IMG/VR virus record: IMGVR_UViG_3300029258_000763
Span: 1 to 25,510 of that record
Source of the DNA: a virus
DNA: 25,510 nt
Reading direction: 5' to 3' (one strand)
Below the pieces are notes generated by a model, which made no database searches, was not told where the DNA came from, and saw nothing but the letters and a program-made list of their open reading frames with translations. The translations under genes were made by a program, and so were the position numbers. Of this stretch, positions 4,763 through 12,499 are shown one piece after another. Position 1 is the first letter of the stretch, and every line of letters starts with the position of its first letter.

Positions 4763-6694
4763 TCAGTTGGTCAAATCGACTACTTCACACGATCCAGCAG
4801 AGCATGCCATGCTCTGTGAACCAGCGGTTGTGTCTCCTCTTTCGAAGGATGCAAGATCCGCCCAATCAACATCGGTCGGCATTTTGGCGAGCAGTTCTTC
4901 ATACTCTTCCTTCGAACAATCCTGATAAGGTGCCTGCTTGTAGGAGTGATCACTGAAAGGAAGGAACGAAACGCCACACACCTCGTCGAAGTGATCATAC
5001 ACCCAAGAACCGACCCCCAACCACTCATGCTCTTTCACCGAGATGGTGACTGACGGTTTGTGTTCACACCAGTAATTCTGGTACGTCAACCAAAGCTCCA
5101 ACTGTTCGATTGCGCTCATGTCCTTTCGGAAGACTGCATTTTCTGGCGACTTCACTGGGAATGAGAACACCATGGTGGTGTCTGCCTTCATGACACACGG
5201 CTCGTGGGGGAACCCACTTTCAATCATGAAGTCACATAGAGGATCCTTGATCGATGCACGAACAGTTCTGATGTAGTACGGATTGTGTCGTGCATGGATT
5301 CCAGACGCAGAGTCTACCAACTGTGACACGGTACCAGAAGGCTTGACACAGGTGATTGCGGTAGACTGACTGATCCCCAGTCTATTGCTCCATTCCTTGT
5401 TAGTGGAGACTGCTACCTCCCTCAACTTGGTCAGAAGTTGAGGAAGAACACCCTGAGCGGCCTTACCGTTCAGAACATTGTTGTCCATGATGCCAGTGAT
5501 TGAAACACCGAGGAGTCTCTCCTCTTCGCAGTTTTTCTTCCATTCGGCAGAAAGATACCTGAAATCTGTAAGAGTAGACTGCCACGTTCCGATGATAGTG
5601 GCGATTCGGACCTTCCTCTCCATGTCTTCTGTACTATCTCCCTCTCTAGCCACGACCTCTGAGAGGTTACAAAACTCACGATCTCGAAGGATGATCTCGG
5701 AACATGGGTTAGTACCGAAATCATGGCCTGGATCTCTTCGACCGTTCGCTTCTACGGTTCTTTTGGCGGAATCTCTGTTGAAGATCCCTCTCTCACCGCT
5801 CTTCGACTCATAAAGAGACAACCACTCTTGCATGAAGGTGCCCATTTCTGGCTTTTCCTTGTAGCAGACAGAGTTGTTGCTCAGAGCACGGTGAGGATCG
5901 ATCACCCACCACTGTCCATGCTTGGCACCACGCATTCTCTCATCAGTGAGAGATGAAAGTGAGATGAGAGCAGCACGACGAACACCACCGACTACCACGA
6001 TTTCAGCGATCTTGCACACCTGATCGTGGCATTCAAGACTAGTCATCTTGCGACCAGCAGCCTTCTTGAAATTCTCGACTGTAAATCGGAACAGTTCGTC
6101 TAGAGACTCAGGACCAGAAGATCGACCACCAAAGGTCTTGAGTCTTGAACCTGCTGGTCTTACCTTGGAAAGATCCCACTTAGGCACCTGTCCAGTGATC
6201 AGGAGCGAAATCAATTCACGGAGCGCCTTGCACCAACCGATTCTGCTGTCCTGAACGACGATAGTGGTATCAGACTCGGTGAATTCCTCTGCGATGGTCG
6301 GAAGCTTGGCGACGTATTCTCTTTCGACACTGAAACCGACACCAGTGCCACACATGAGAATGTAAAGAATCTCATCAAAAGCACGTACTCTGTTGATGGC
6401 GAGATAGGAGCAATTATATCCAGCTACCATGTCCTTCTTTAGTGCTTCGCCAGCAGTCATGAGACATCTCATACTAGGCATGACCTCAAGATTCAGGATC
6501 GAGTCCTTGACCTCGTTGTAGATCTGTGGACCCATCTTGTATCCCAAGGTCATCTGCAGATGGTCCTTGAAGAAGTCCATGTATCTCGTGACAGTTTCAT
6601 CCCACGTTTCTCTCCTTCCCTCTTCTTCCAGCCATCTGGAGTATCGGGAAAGGTGAATGAAAGACTGATATGAAGTGGGAAGTTCTTTGCTCAT
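4763..6694 (-). CDS. nrdJ: Adenosylcobalamin-dependent ribonucleoside-triphosphate reductase (class II, monomeric)
   Basis: The enzyme reduces ribonucleotides to deoxyribonucleotides using a radical generated from coenzyme B12, without oxygen or a second subunit. Its residues align with the Lactobacillus leichmannii enzyme: C95 (NCSYLAI) and C342 form the active-site disulfide pair, and NPCSE at 329-333 holds the thiyl-radical Cys and its Asn and Glu. The 11-residue spacing from C331 to C342 equals 408 to 419 in that enzyme. C631 and C636 near the C-terminus form the CxxxxC shuttle pair. At 643 residues it is somewhat shorter than the 739-residue bacterial enzyme. GGAG precedes the ATG at 6694. 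It lies in the replication operon after thyX. Activity depends on B12 from the host or its surroundings. Confidence 0.92.
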   Translation of the reverse strand: MSKELPTSYQSFIHLSRYSRWLEEEGRRETWDETVTRYMDFFKDHLQMTLGYKMGPQIYNEVKDSILNLEVMPSMRCLMTAGEALKKDMVAGYNCSYLAINRVRAFDEILYILMCGTGVGFSVEREYVAKLPTIAEEFTESDTTIVVQDSRIGWCKALRELISLLITGQVPKWDLSKVRPAGSRLKTFGGRSSGPESLDELFRFTVENFKKAAGRKMTSLECHDQVCKIAEIVVVGGVRRAALISLSSLTDERMRGAKHGQWWVIDPHRALSNNSVCYKEKPEMGTFMQEWLSLYESKSGERGIFNRDSAKRTVEANGRRDPGHDFGTNPCSEIILRDREFCNLSEVVAREGDSTEDMERKVRIATIIGTWQSTLTDFRYLSAEWKKNCEEERLLGVSITGIMDNNVLNGKAAQGVLPQLLTKLREVAVSTNKEWSNRLGISQSTAITCVKPSGTVSQLVDSASGIHARHNPYYIRTVRASIKDPLCDFMIESGFPHEPCVMKADTTMVFSFPVKSPENAVFRKDMSAIEQLELWLTYQNYWCEHKPSVTISVKEHEWLGVGSWVYDHFDEVCGVSFLPFSDHSYKQAPYQDCSKEEYEELLAKMPTDVDWADLASFERGDTTAGSQSMACSAGSCEVVDLTN

Positions 6695-6734
6695 TTTTGC
6701 TCCTTTAAATTAATAGACGCAGATGTATCTATAC

Positions 6735-7484
6735 TCAGTTAGTTTCGCCCACAAGATATTTGACCGACCAAGGGAAATGGTCTTTGACTACACCCATGAT
6801 CGCATCTGCGTACTGCCTGATCTCCCACTGTGCATGTTCTTCTGACCTCTGGTTGTAAAATCTCATGAAAGCAGCAAGACTCCCAGTCCAGAACCATTCG
6901 GTGAACATGCCCTGTGGCAAGACAAATCTTGCTTGTTCTGGTGCAACACCGCTGTCCAAGAGATTGTTGTATGCATACATCGCTGCTCGGATGGCTTGAT
7001 CATAGAGATTCTGCGTGTTGGGTGCGATTTCCAGGAAGTCTTCGCTGCCTTGCTTGGCACCATTTGTGGGTTTGCCTCTCCACTTCGGGTAGTAGAATTC
7101 AGGCTCGAAAGAAACATATCTCCTGCTGATTTCGTTTTCAACGAATCCTTGCTTGTGCTTGAAGAATTGCGTTCGAACAGAAATCGGTGCTTTGATCCTG
7201 AAGGTCAACTGTGGGTGGGCGAAGGGAGTCCAATGCCCGTGTTCAGCGAGATACTTCAAGAGCTTCTGATCTTTCTCGCTGAGTCTGACCAACTCTGACA
7301 GAGGAACAGAAGACCCGCTAGCGGCGAGTCTATGTGCTGCTTCCTTGTCGACTTCCCAATCTGTCTCCTTGGCGAATGATACTCTCGCCGCGTTGCAGAC
7401 CGTCAGATCACTCCCCATGAAGTCGATGAGTTGTACGAACCCTCCTTGAACACCCTTGACAGGTACCTCAAGCCATGAACTCAT
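6735..7484 (-). CDS. thyX: Flavin-dependent thymidylate synthase
   Basis: ThyX methylates dUMP to dTMP using FAD, NADPH and methylene-tetrahydrofolate. The 249-residue protein contains HGHWTPFAHPQLTF at 82-95 and the family signature at 109-123 in the form KHKQGFVENEISRRY. The usual motif begins RHR; here it is KHK and one residue longer before NE-x-S-x-R-Y, as I recall from ThyX proteins of T4-like marine phages. The length is normal. The ATG overlaps the glutamine synthetase stop in an ATGA, so the two are translationally coupled. It works with dUTPase and the class II reductase in dTTP supply. Confidence 0.93.
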   Translation of the reverse strand: MSSWLEVPVKGVQGGFVQLIDFMGSDLTVCNAARVSFAKETDWEVDKEAAHRLAASGSSVPLSELVRLSEKDQKLLKYLAEHGHWTPFAHPQLTFRIKAPISVRTQFFKHKQGFVENEISRRYVSFEPEFYYPKWRGKPTNGAKQGSEDFLEIAPNTQNLYDQAIRAAMYAYNNLLDSGVAPEQARFVLPQGMFTEWFWTGSLAAFMRFYNQRSEEHAQWEIRQYADAIMGVVKDHFPWSVKYLVGETN

Positions 7485-8548
7485 GAAGACACCGCCTGTC
7501 GAGTGGGGACCTTGCTAACGGTTTCGACCAGACATCGGACAGCTCGGTATGGATCGATGTTAGATGCTGGACGTCGATCTTCCAGATATCCCTTCTTGGT
7601 CTTGGCAGTTGAGGGTGGGATTCGGATGGAAGCACCACGATCAGAATTTCCGCTGGAGAAAGTATCGATCGATGCAGTCTCGTGGTTGCCAGTCAACCGA
7701 AGATCGTTATCGATTCCATAGTTGTCGATATGCTGATCGTGGTTCTCTTCAAGAGCCTTGATGACGTCGTTGATATACTCTTCTCCGCCTTCTTCTCGAA
7801 GGAATTCGGTAGAGAAGTTGATGTGTGCACCAGAACCGTTCCAATCTCCCTGAATAGGCTTGGGGGTCAGCGAAACAGCGAGTCCTTCTCTCTCCGCGAG
7901 GACTTCAAGCAGGTAACGTGCTACCCACAGATCATCACAAACATCCAGGGCGTTAGCAGTACCGACTTGATATTCCCACTGCCCAAGCATCACTTCTGCG
8001 TTGGTTCCGCAAATAGGAATTCCTGCTTCAAGGCAAGATATCGCGTGAGCCTCAACTAAATCCCTTCCAATGACGACATCGCCACCAACTCCGCAATAAT
8101 ATCGACCCTGAGGGTTCGGGAAACCGCTAGGAGGCCAACCATAAGGACGTCTGATCTTGGGATCAACCAGAAGATACTCCTGCTCAATACCAAACCACAT
8201 GTCCTCCCCTCCATGCTGAGAAATGGCATCTCTCAGCTTGGCACGAGTGTTGGACGGATGGATACCATAATTTCGGTCCATCACCTCACAAAGGACAATG
8301 AACGAATTGACCCCATACGTCTGCTCGATGGTGTTTTTGTAAACTTTCACTGGGACGAGCACACAGTCACTGTTTCCACCTTCTGCCTGTTCCGTGCTTG
8401 ATCCGTCGAAAGACCACTCTGGAATATCTTCCATCCTAAGATTGTCATTCTCAGTCTGAATGGTCACATACTTGGTCTTGCTTCTGATGTTGGGTGTTTC
8501 ATACCCGTCCAACCAAAGATACTCAAACTTGCAATTAAAACTGTTCAT
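7481..8548 (-). CDS. Glutamine synthetase, GSII (eukaryote-type) family
   Basis: This 355-residue enzyme should ligate ammonia to glutamate with ATP. All GSII landmarks are visible: FDGSST at 47-52, EQE at 122-124 (metal ligands), NPQGRYYCGVG at 145-155, AEVMLGQWEYQVG at 184-196, GDWNGSGAHINFST at 234-247, NHDQHIDNYG around 270-278, SSGNSDRGASIRIP at 298-311 and LEDRRPASN near 322-330. The length is that of GSII (about 350) rather than bacterial GSI (about 470). The ATG at 8548 is chosen because GGAG lies 8 bases upstream; an in-frame GTG at 8557 abuts that site and cannot use it. The gene sits between primase and thyX, so it is expressed with replication genes. Nothing looks broken. GSII in a phage is unusual. 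Confidence 0.95.
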   Translation of the reverse strand: MNSFNCKFEYLWLDGYETPNIRSKTKYVTIQTENDNLRMEDIPEWSFDGSSTEQAEGGNSDCVLVPVKVYKNTIEQTYGVNSFIVLCEVMDRNYGIHPSNTRAKLRDAISQHGGEDMWFGIEQEYLLVDPKIRRPYGWPPSGFPNPQGRYYCGVGGDVVIGRDLVEAHAISCLEAGIPICGTNAEVMLGQWEYQVGTANALDVCDDLWVARYLLEVLAEREGLAVSLTPKPIQGDWNGSGAHINFSTEFLREEGGEEYINDVIKALEENHDQHIDNYGIDNDLRLTGNHETASIDTFSSGNSDRGASIRIPPSTAKTKKGYLEDRRPASNIDPYRAVRCLVETVSKVPTRQAVSS

Positions 8549-8549
8549 A

Positions 8550-9596
8550 TCAAACACTCCATTCCTTAAGTCTCAGCGACGCCTCAAGTCCGCTGAATGT
8601 GTTTCTATCAATCATTTTCTGAATGTCACGGACACTCATGTCATACGCCATATCGTTGACGTCTTTCTTGTCTATCGTCTTAGGCCAAATACAAACTTTG
8701 TGACCTGCGTCGATGAGATTTTGGTTATACTTGATGATTTGCTTGTTTCTAGGTTCATTATCAAGCACGAAAACCATATCAGAATTAGCAAATCTGGAAG
8801 GGATGTTGCTAGCAGAACCAGCACCGACCATGGCGACTGCATTCGCCAAAAACAGACTGTCGATCGGTCCTTCAACAACGTACACTCTCTTTTTTGGGTT
8901 TGCCCTCCACATCCCGTACCATAGACGTTCGATGCTCTTGTCTGCCTTGACGGTGATGTACTTCACGGTCTTGCGTGCTTCGTTTTCTGCCTTCATGCTG
9001 AGAGCACGACCTTGAACCGCTACCACCCCTCCTTCCTTGTTATAAAAAGGAATCACGATTCTTGGGTCATACTTTAGGAGCTTCTGCTCTGGGTCGAGGT
9101 TTGCAGCGAGATCACCGAAATTCTCGGTGAAGAACAGCTTGTCCCAGTGTTGCTTGGGGATGATGCGAAGATCAGCAAACTGAACTGCAGGATGATCCTT
9201 AGGAAGATCTTTCAGACATTTGCACCCTTTGAGCATCTTGTCTTTGAACTTGGGCTTGCTGTTCTTCAGTCCAAACATCTCATCTCCCCTTTTCTGATTC
9301 TTCTTCTCGCTGTAAGCGGGACTCTGGAGCCATGACTGAATGCAATATTCCTTATGAAGGCTAACATTGGTGTCCTTCAGGAATGTGTACAGGTTCGCCC
9401 AATAATCGCAATTGTGGCACTTGTAGAAAAACTTGCCATGCTTACTATAGAAATAACCTCTTGCCTTCTTCTTGTCTCGCTTGCTGTCACCGCAAATGGG
9501 ACAGGAGCAGTTGGCAAGTCCTTCTTTTTTCCACTTGAAATTTCTCAGGCTTCTACCAGCGATGTCAATGAACTGGCGATCGAGTATGATGCTCAT
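8550..9596 (-). CDS. 61: DNA primase, T4 gp61 type
   Basis: The 348-residue protein has an N-terminal zinc-binding domain (CPIC at 32-35 and CHNC at 60-63, with aromatic residues between) and a TOPRIM core near residues 235-290 (VYVVEGPIDSLFLANAVAM, then a VLDNEPRNK segment). It makes RNA primers for lagging-strand synthesis together with the gp41 helicase. The length matches T4 gp61 (342). The ATG at 9596 overlaps the stop of the 58-residue gene, and the stop lies one base before the glutamine synthetase ATG. The active-site carboxylates look intact. Confidence 0.93.
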   Translation of the reverse strand: MSIILDRQFIDIAGRSLRNFKWKKEGLANCSCPICGDSKRDKKKARGYFYSKHGKFFYKCHNCDYWANLYTFLKDTNVSLHKEYCIQSWLQSPAYSEKKNQKRGDEMFGLKNSKPKFKDKMLKGCKCLKDLPKDHPAVQFADLRIIPKQHWDKLFFTENFGDLAANLDPEQKLLKYDPRIVIPFYNKEGGVVAVQGRALSMKAENEARKTVKYITVKADKSIERLWYGMWRANPKKRVYVVEGPIDSLFLANAVAMVGAGSASNIPSRFANSDMVFVLDNEPRNKQIIKYNQNLIDAGHKVCIWPKTIDKKDVNDMAYDMSVRDIQKMIDRNTFSGLEASLRLKEWSV

Positions 9597-9769
9597 TGCC
9601 CTGGAGTGTCTCTCTTGTATTGGTTGATCAATTCATCAGTGCCGACTTCACCAGCACCATGTTCCTCATCGATTTCGTTGATCCAAGATTCTGCCCACTG
9701 CCGCCATTCTTCCATCTCTGCTTCTTCCAGGGCGCGTCGGTCGTAGTTGTCGTCGTTTCTATCAGTCAT
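9593..9769 (-). CDS. Small acidic protein (58 aa) between helicase and primase
   Basis: ATG 9769 is preceded by GAGG at 8 bases, and TGA overlaps the primase ATG. The protein is strongly acidic and helical in appearance: a charged start MTDRNDDNYDRR, then LEEAEMEEWRQWAESWINEI, then a Gly-containing turn and DELINQYKRD. No known family is recognised. The position suggests a possible accessory factor of the helicase-primase pair, which is inference. It fills the gap between the two genes exactly, with a good ribosome binding site, so it is probably real. Confidence 0.65.
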   Translation of the reverse strand: MTDRNDDNYDRRALEEAEMEEWRQWAESWINEIDEEHGAGEVGTDELINQYKRDTPGQ

Positions 9770-9779
9770 AATAGTATCC

Positions 9780-11177
9780 TCAAAGAGTCCAATCGGAGAA
9801 CTTCTCTCCTACTTTAAACTTATCACCCAGATCGTCCCTTATGTATCCGCTTTGACCTGAATCTACAAGATCGTCTTGGTCAGCAGAAGAGACATCGTAC
9901 AATTTCATCTTCGCTCTATTTATCCCGATGATGAATCTGCGGTTCGTGGCGGGATCAGCATATCTGTTCTTCAACTGCTTGACTAGGATCTGGTTCAACT
10001 GATCCAATTCTTCATTGGCGATCAAAGCAAACATGAAGTCGGCGGTCTGTGGCAGACCGAAAGATTCCGAGGTGTCTTCCAGTCCTACGTCTGAGCTAGT
10101 GAATCCTGTGCGGTTGGTCTGGGTAGCAGAAAAGACGGGTATCTCAGTCTCCATCGCCAGACCACGCAATTCTTCTGCGATCGCCTTGACATACATGTAT
10201 GAGTTGACGTTCGCTGCATTCTTAAATCTCGCAGCAGCACAGATGTTGAGGTAATCCACGAAGATGATGTCGGGGACGAAATTCTTTTTCATCTTCAACT
10301 CTTCAAGCAGAGATCGAAAGTGATTCACATTGGCGGTTGCAGTAGGGTACTCCTTGACAATCAGAGCACCAGAAACCCTGCCAGCTACCTTTGCCATTTT
10401 CTTCTCATAGGAATCCTTGGGTAACTCGTGGAGCTCGTCCATCGTGATGTCCATTAGGTTCGCATCGATTCTCTCTGCGATTCTCTCTTCTGCCATCTCG
10501 CATGTGATGTACAAAACGTTTTTGCCTTGAGAGAGGCAATTTGCCGCATGGTGACACATGAAAAGAGACTTACCCACACCAGTTCCAGCAAGCACAATGT
10601 TGAGAGTCTTGGTCGGAGTCCCACCATTGGTGATCTTGTTCATGTAGTCAAGATCAAATGCGATTCTCTTTTCTTTGCGGTGATAAAACTCGTATCGATC
10701 TTCTGCATCTTCGATGTAATCATGACCAACATGTGTATCGAAAGAAACAGACAGTGCATCTTGCAACAACTTGGGAAGATGACCCTTGTCGTGCTTCGAT
10801 TTGCCATCTATGATCTGGATGGATTCTAGAATAGCAAGGTAAATCGCTTTATCTTTGCAAAATTTCTCAGTCGTGTCCACGAGCCATTTCTGGTCTGGTC
10901 GCGATTCCTTCTTTTCGAAGATCTCAGACACCAATTCTTTCGCTTCACGGAAATCGGACTCTGTGAAGTCATTGATCTCTGAGATGCAAATACCGAGTGC
11001 TTCTTGTGTAGGCAGATTGTTGTATTTGGACACGAAGTCCTGAATCTGACAGAAGACCTTCCTTTCCACTCTATCGGCGAAATACTCTTCTTTGATGAAG
11101 GGCATCGCCTTTCGCAGGTATTCCTCATCCTGAACCAGACTGCTCAGGATCGTCTTCTCCGTCGATGGGTTCTTCAT
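9780..11177 (-). CDS. 41: Replicative DNA helicase, T4 gp41 (DnaB-type)
   Basis: This 465-residue RecA-fold helicase unwinds the phage fork. The N-terminal domain begins [20 protein letters not shown], as in DnaB/gp41 proteins. Walker A GTGVGKS lies near residue 195, Walker B is IIFVDYLNIC around 305, and SATQTNRTGF (sensor/H3 region) near 360. The start at 11177 is preferred because GGCGGTGA lies 5 bases upstream; ATGs at 11192 and 11201 lack any such site and would enlarge the overlap with the upstream gene. Even so, the first codons overlap that gene in another frame. Length and motifs are normal for the family. Confidence 0.92.
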   Translation of the reverse strand: MKNPSTEKTILSSLVQDEEYLRKAMPFIKEEYFADRVERKVFCQIQDFVSKYNNLPTQEALGICISEINDFTESDFREAKELVSEIFEKKESRPDQKWLVDTTEKFCKDKAIYLAILESIQIIDGKSKHDKGHLPKLLQDALSVSFDTHVGHDYIEDAEDRYEFYHRKEKRIAFDLDYMNKITNGGTPTKTLNIVLAGTGVGKSLFMCHHAANCLSQGKNVLYITCEMAEERIAERIDANLMDITMDELHELPKDSYEKKMAKVAGRVSGALIVKEYPTATANVNHFRSLLEELKMKKNFVPDIIFVDYLNICAAARFKNAANVNSYMYVKAIAEELRGLAMETEIPVFSATQTNRTGFTSSDVGLEDTSESFGLPQTADFMFALIANEELDQLNQILVKQLKNRYADPATNRRFIIGINRAKMKLYDVSSADQDDLVDSGQSGYIRDDLGDKFKVGEKFSDWTL

Positions 11178-11469
11178 TGTCTTCACCGCCATATTTCGCA
11201 TCTAGCAAGACCGACAGGACCTTGCCCATTTCATCTATGATCACCTGATCAACTTCGACATCGCAATCTTCCGCGATCTCGTACGTGAAATTGATCGAAG
11301 GCTCCCCACCATCGATCAAGTCCCCATTTTCATCGATCCCGCTGAAGGAGATCACACCATATCGGTATTTTACACCAGAGGCTGGTCCGCTGTCAATACG
11401 GATAGTCTGAAACTCTCCTTCATTCTCGGATTCGAGAAATTCAAACTTCGGTGCTCTCTCCCTCAACAT
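11125..11469 (-). CDS. Unknown acidic protein in the T4 gene 40 position
   Basis: The chosen ATG at 11469 sits just after GAGGAAG and overlaps the last 29 bases of uvsX. A longer frame to 11610 would lie almost wholly inside uvsX and reads as low-complexity Thr/Asn/Ser, so it is rejected. The 114-residue product has a beta-rich centre ([20 protein letters not shown], then [13 protein letters not shown]) and a very acidic C-terminus ([20 protein letters not shown]). T4 gene 40, a head-assembly factor, occupies this place between uvsX and 41. Related frames occur at this place in marine T4-like phages, as far as I recall. Position is the only link; function is unknown. Confidence 0.6.
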   Translation of the reverse strand: MLRERAPKFEFLESENEGEFQTIRIDSGPASGVKYRYGVISFSGIDENGDLIDGGEPSINFTYEIAEDCDVEVDQVIIDEMGKVLSVLLDAKYGGEDNEEPIDGEDDPEQSGSG

Positions 11470-12499
11470 CTTCCTCTGTCCCGCTGGATCCGTACTTGAA
11501 TTCAATGCCAACAGCTCGGTTGATTTGGTCGAGAATTTCGTCTGTGTAGTATTGTTCTGGGTTGTTGTTGATTTGCTTTTCATAAACCTTCCTTCCATCA
11601 GGGAGTTCAATGCGAGTGCCCAGCTTATTGAAGATGTTGTACTTCACAGCGATATCCACTAGGCCGTAGTATGGGTTGAGTCCTGTGTCGTAATTGAGTT
11701 GGACTTCAACTTGCTTGTTTTCCTTGGTCAGGCGGCTCTTGAACAACTTGCACCTGATGATGTTACCGATGATGTCGGTTCCATCCTTGTCTTTCTTCTT
11801 GGAGAGATAGACGATGGTCGATGCTGCATACTTCAGACCAGACCCACCACCCATCTCCTTGGTGGGAACATATGCACCAACTACGTCATAAGTGTGATTG
11901 GTGAGGAGCATCGGAATGTGTGCTTGACCGAGCTTAAGAGTCAACACCCTGAAGGTCGCTTTGATCAACTGTGCACGAGTCATGTCTCTCGTGTCCTTAC
12001 CTTCTGCGGTATCGTTGATCTCCTTGTTGGTCGAAAGCATGCCCAGAGAGTCGAGCACAATCATCATGGGCTTTCGCTCACTCTTGTCCATTTCCAGCAC
12101 CTTATCAACGATCTTGATACACTGGTGTCGGAAATCTTCGACAGTAGCAACTGGGAAGATCGCCACTCTCTTGGGATCGATACCGCGATCCTTGATCATA
12201 CCAGAGGTGATTGCTTGCTCGGTGTCGAAGTAGAGAACCGCTGCTTCTGGATTGTCGGTCAAAAACTTCTTGCACATGTCGAGTGCAAAGTAAGTCTTGC
12301 CTGTTGCACTTTCTCCAGCGAGTGCGATAATCTTGTTGTCTGGAATTCCGCCATAAATGTCGCCAGACAGGAGTGCATTAAAGATGAGGCTACCAGTGTT
12401 AATGAATCCACTGATGTCGCTCCCCTCCACTCCTTCATCGACAATGCTTGCGTACTTGTTGCCAGAGTCCTTGATGATCGTTTGCAAAAAATCAGTCAT
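11441..12499 (-). CDS. uvsX: UvsX, RecA-like recombinase
   Basis: This 352-residue strand-exchange protein of the T4 type drives recombination-dependent replication and repair. Walker A is GESATGKT at 62-69 and Walker B is MMIVLDSLG near residue 141-149. [14 protein letters not shown] and [19 protein letters not shown] follow, as expected for the DNA-binding and ATPase core. It is shorter than T4 UvsX (about 390), mainly at the ends. The ATG at 12499 overlaps the polymerase stop in ATGA, with AGGA upstream. No UvsY is visible in the window. Confidence 0.94.
   Translation of the reverse strand: MTDFLQTIIKDSGNKYASIVDEGVEGSDISGFINTGSLIFNALLSGDIYGGIPDNKIIALAGESATGKTYFALDMCKKFLTDNPEAAVLYFDTEQAITSGMIKDRGIDPKRVAIFPVATVEDFRHQCIKIVDKVLEMDKSERKPMMIVLDSLGMLSTNKEINDTAEGKDTRDMTRAQLIKATFRVLTLKLGQAHIPMLLTNHTYDVVGAYVPTKEMGGGSGLKYAASTIVYLSKKKDKDGTDIIGNIIRCKLFKSRLTKENKQVEVQLNYDTGLNPYYGLVDIAVKYNIFNKLGTRIELPDGRKVYEKQINNNPEQYYTDEILDQINRAVGIEFKYGSSGTEEDVEGESTEV

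Noticed and set aside
8549-8557. GTG start for glutamine synthetase at 8557
   Set aside because: The GGAG lies immediately against it; the ATG at 8548 has the correct 8-base spacing.
11470-11610. N-terminal extension of the gene-40-position protein to 11610
   Set aside because: It would lie entirely inside uvsX and translates to low-complexity Thr/Asn/Ser sequence.
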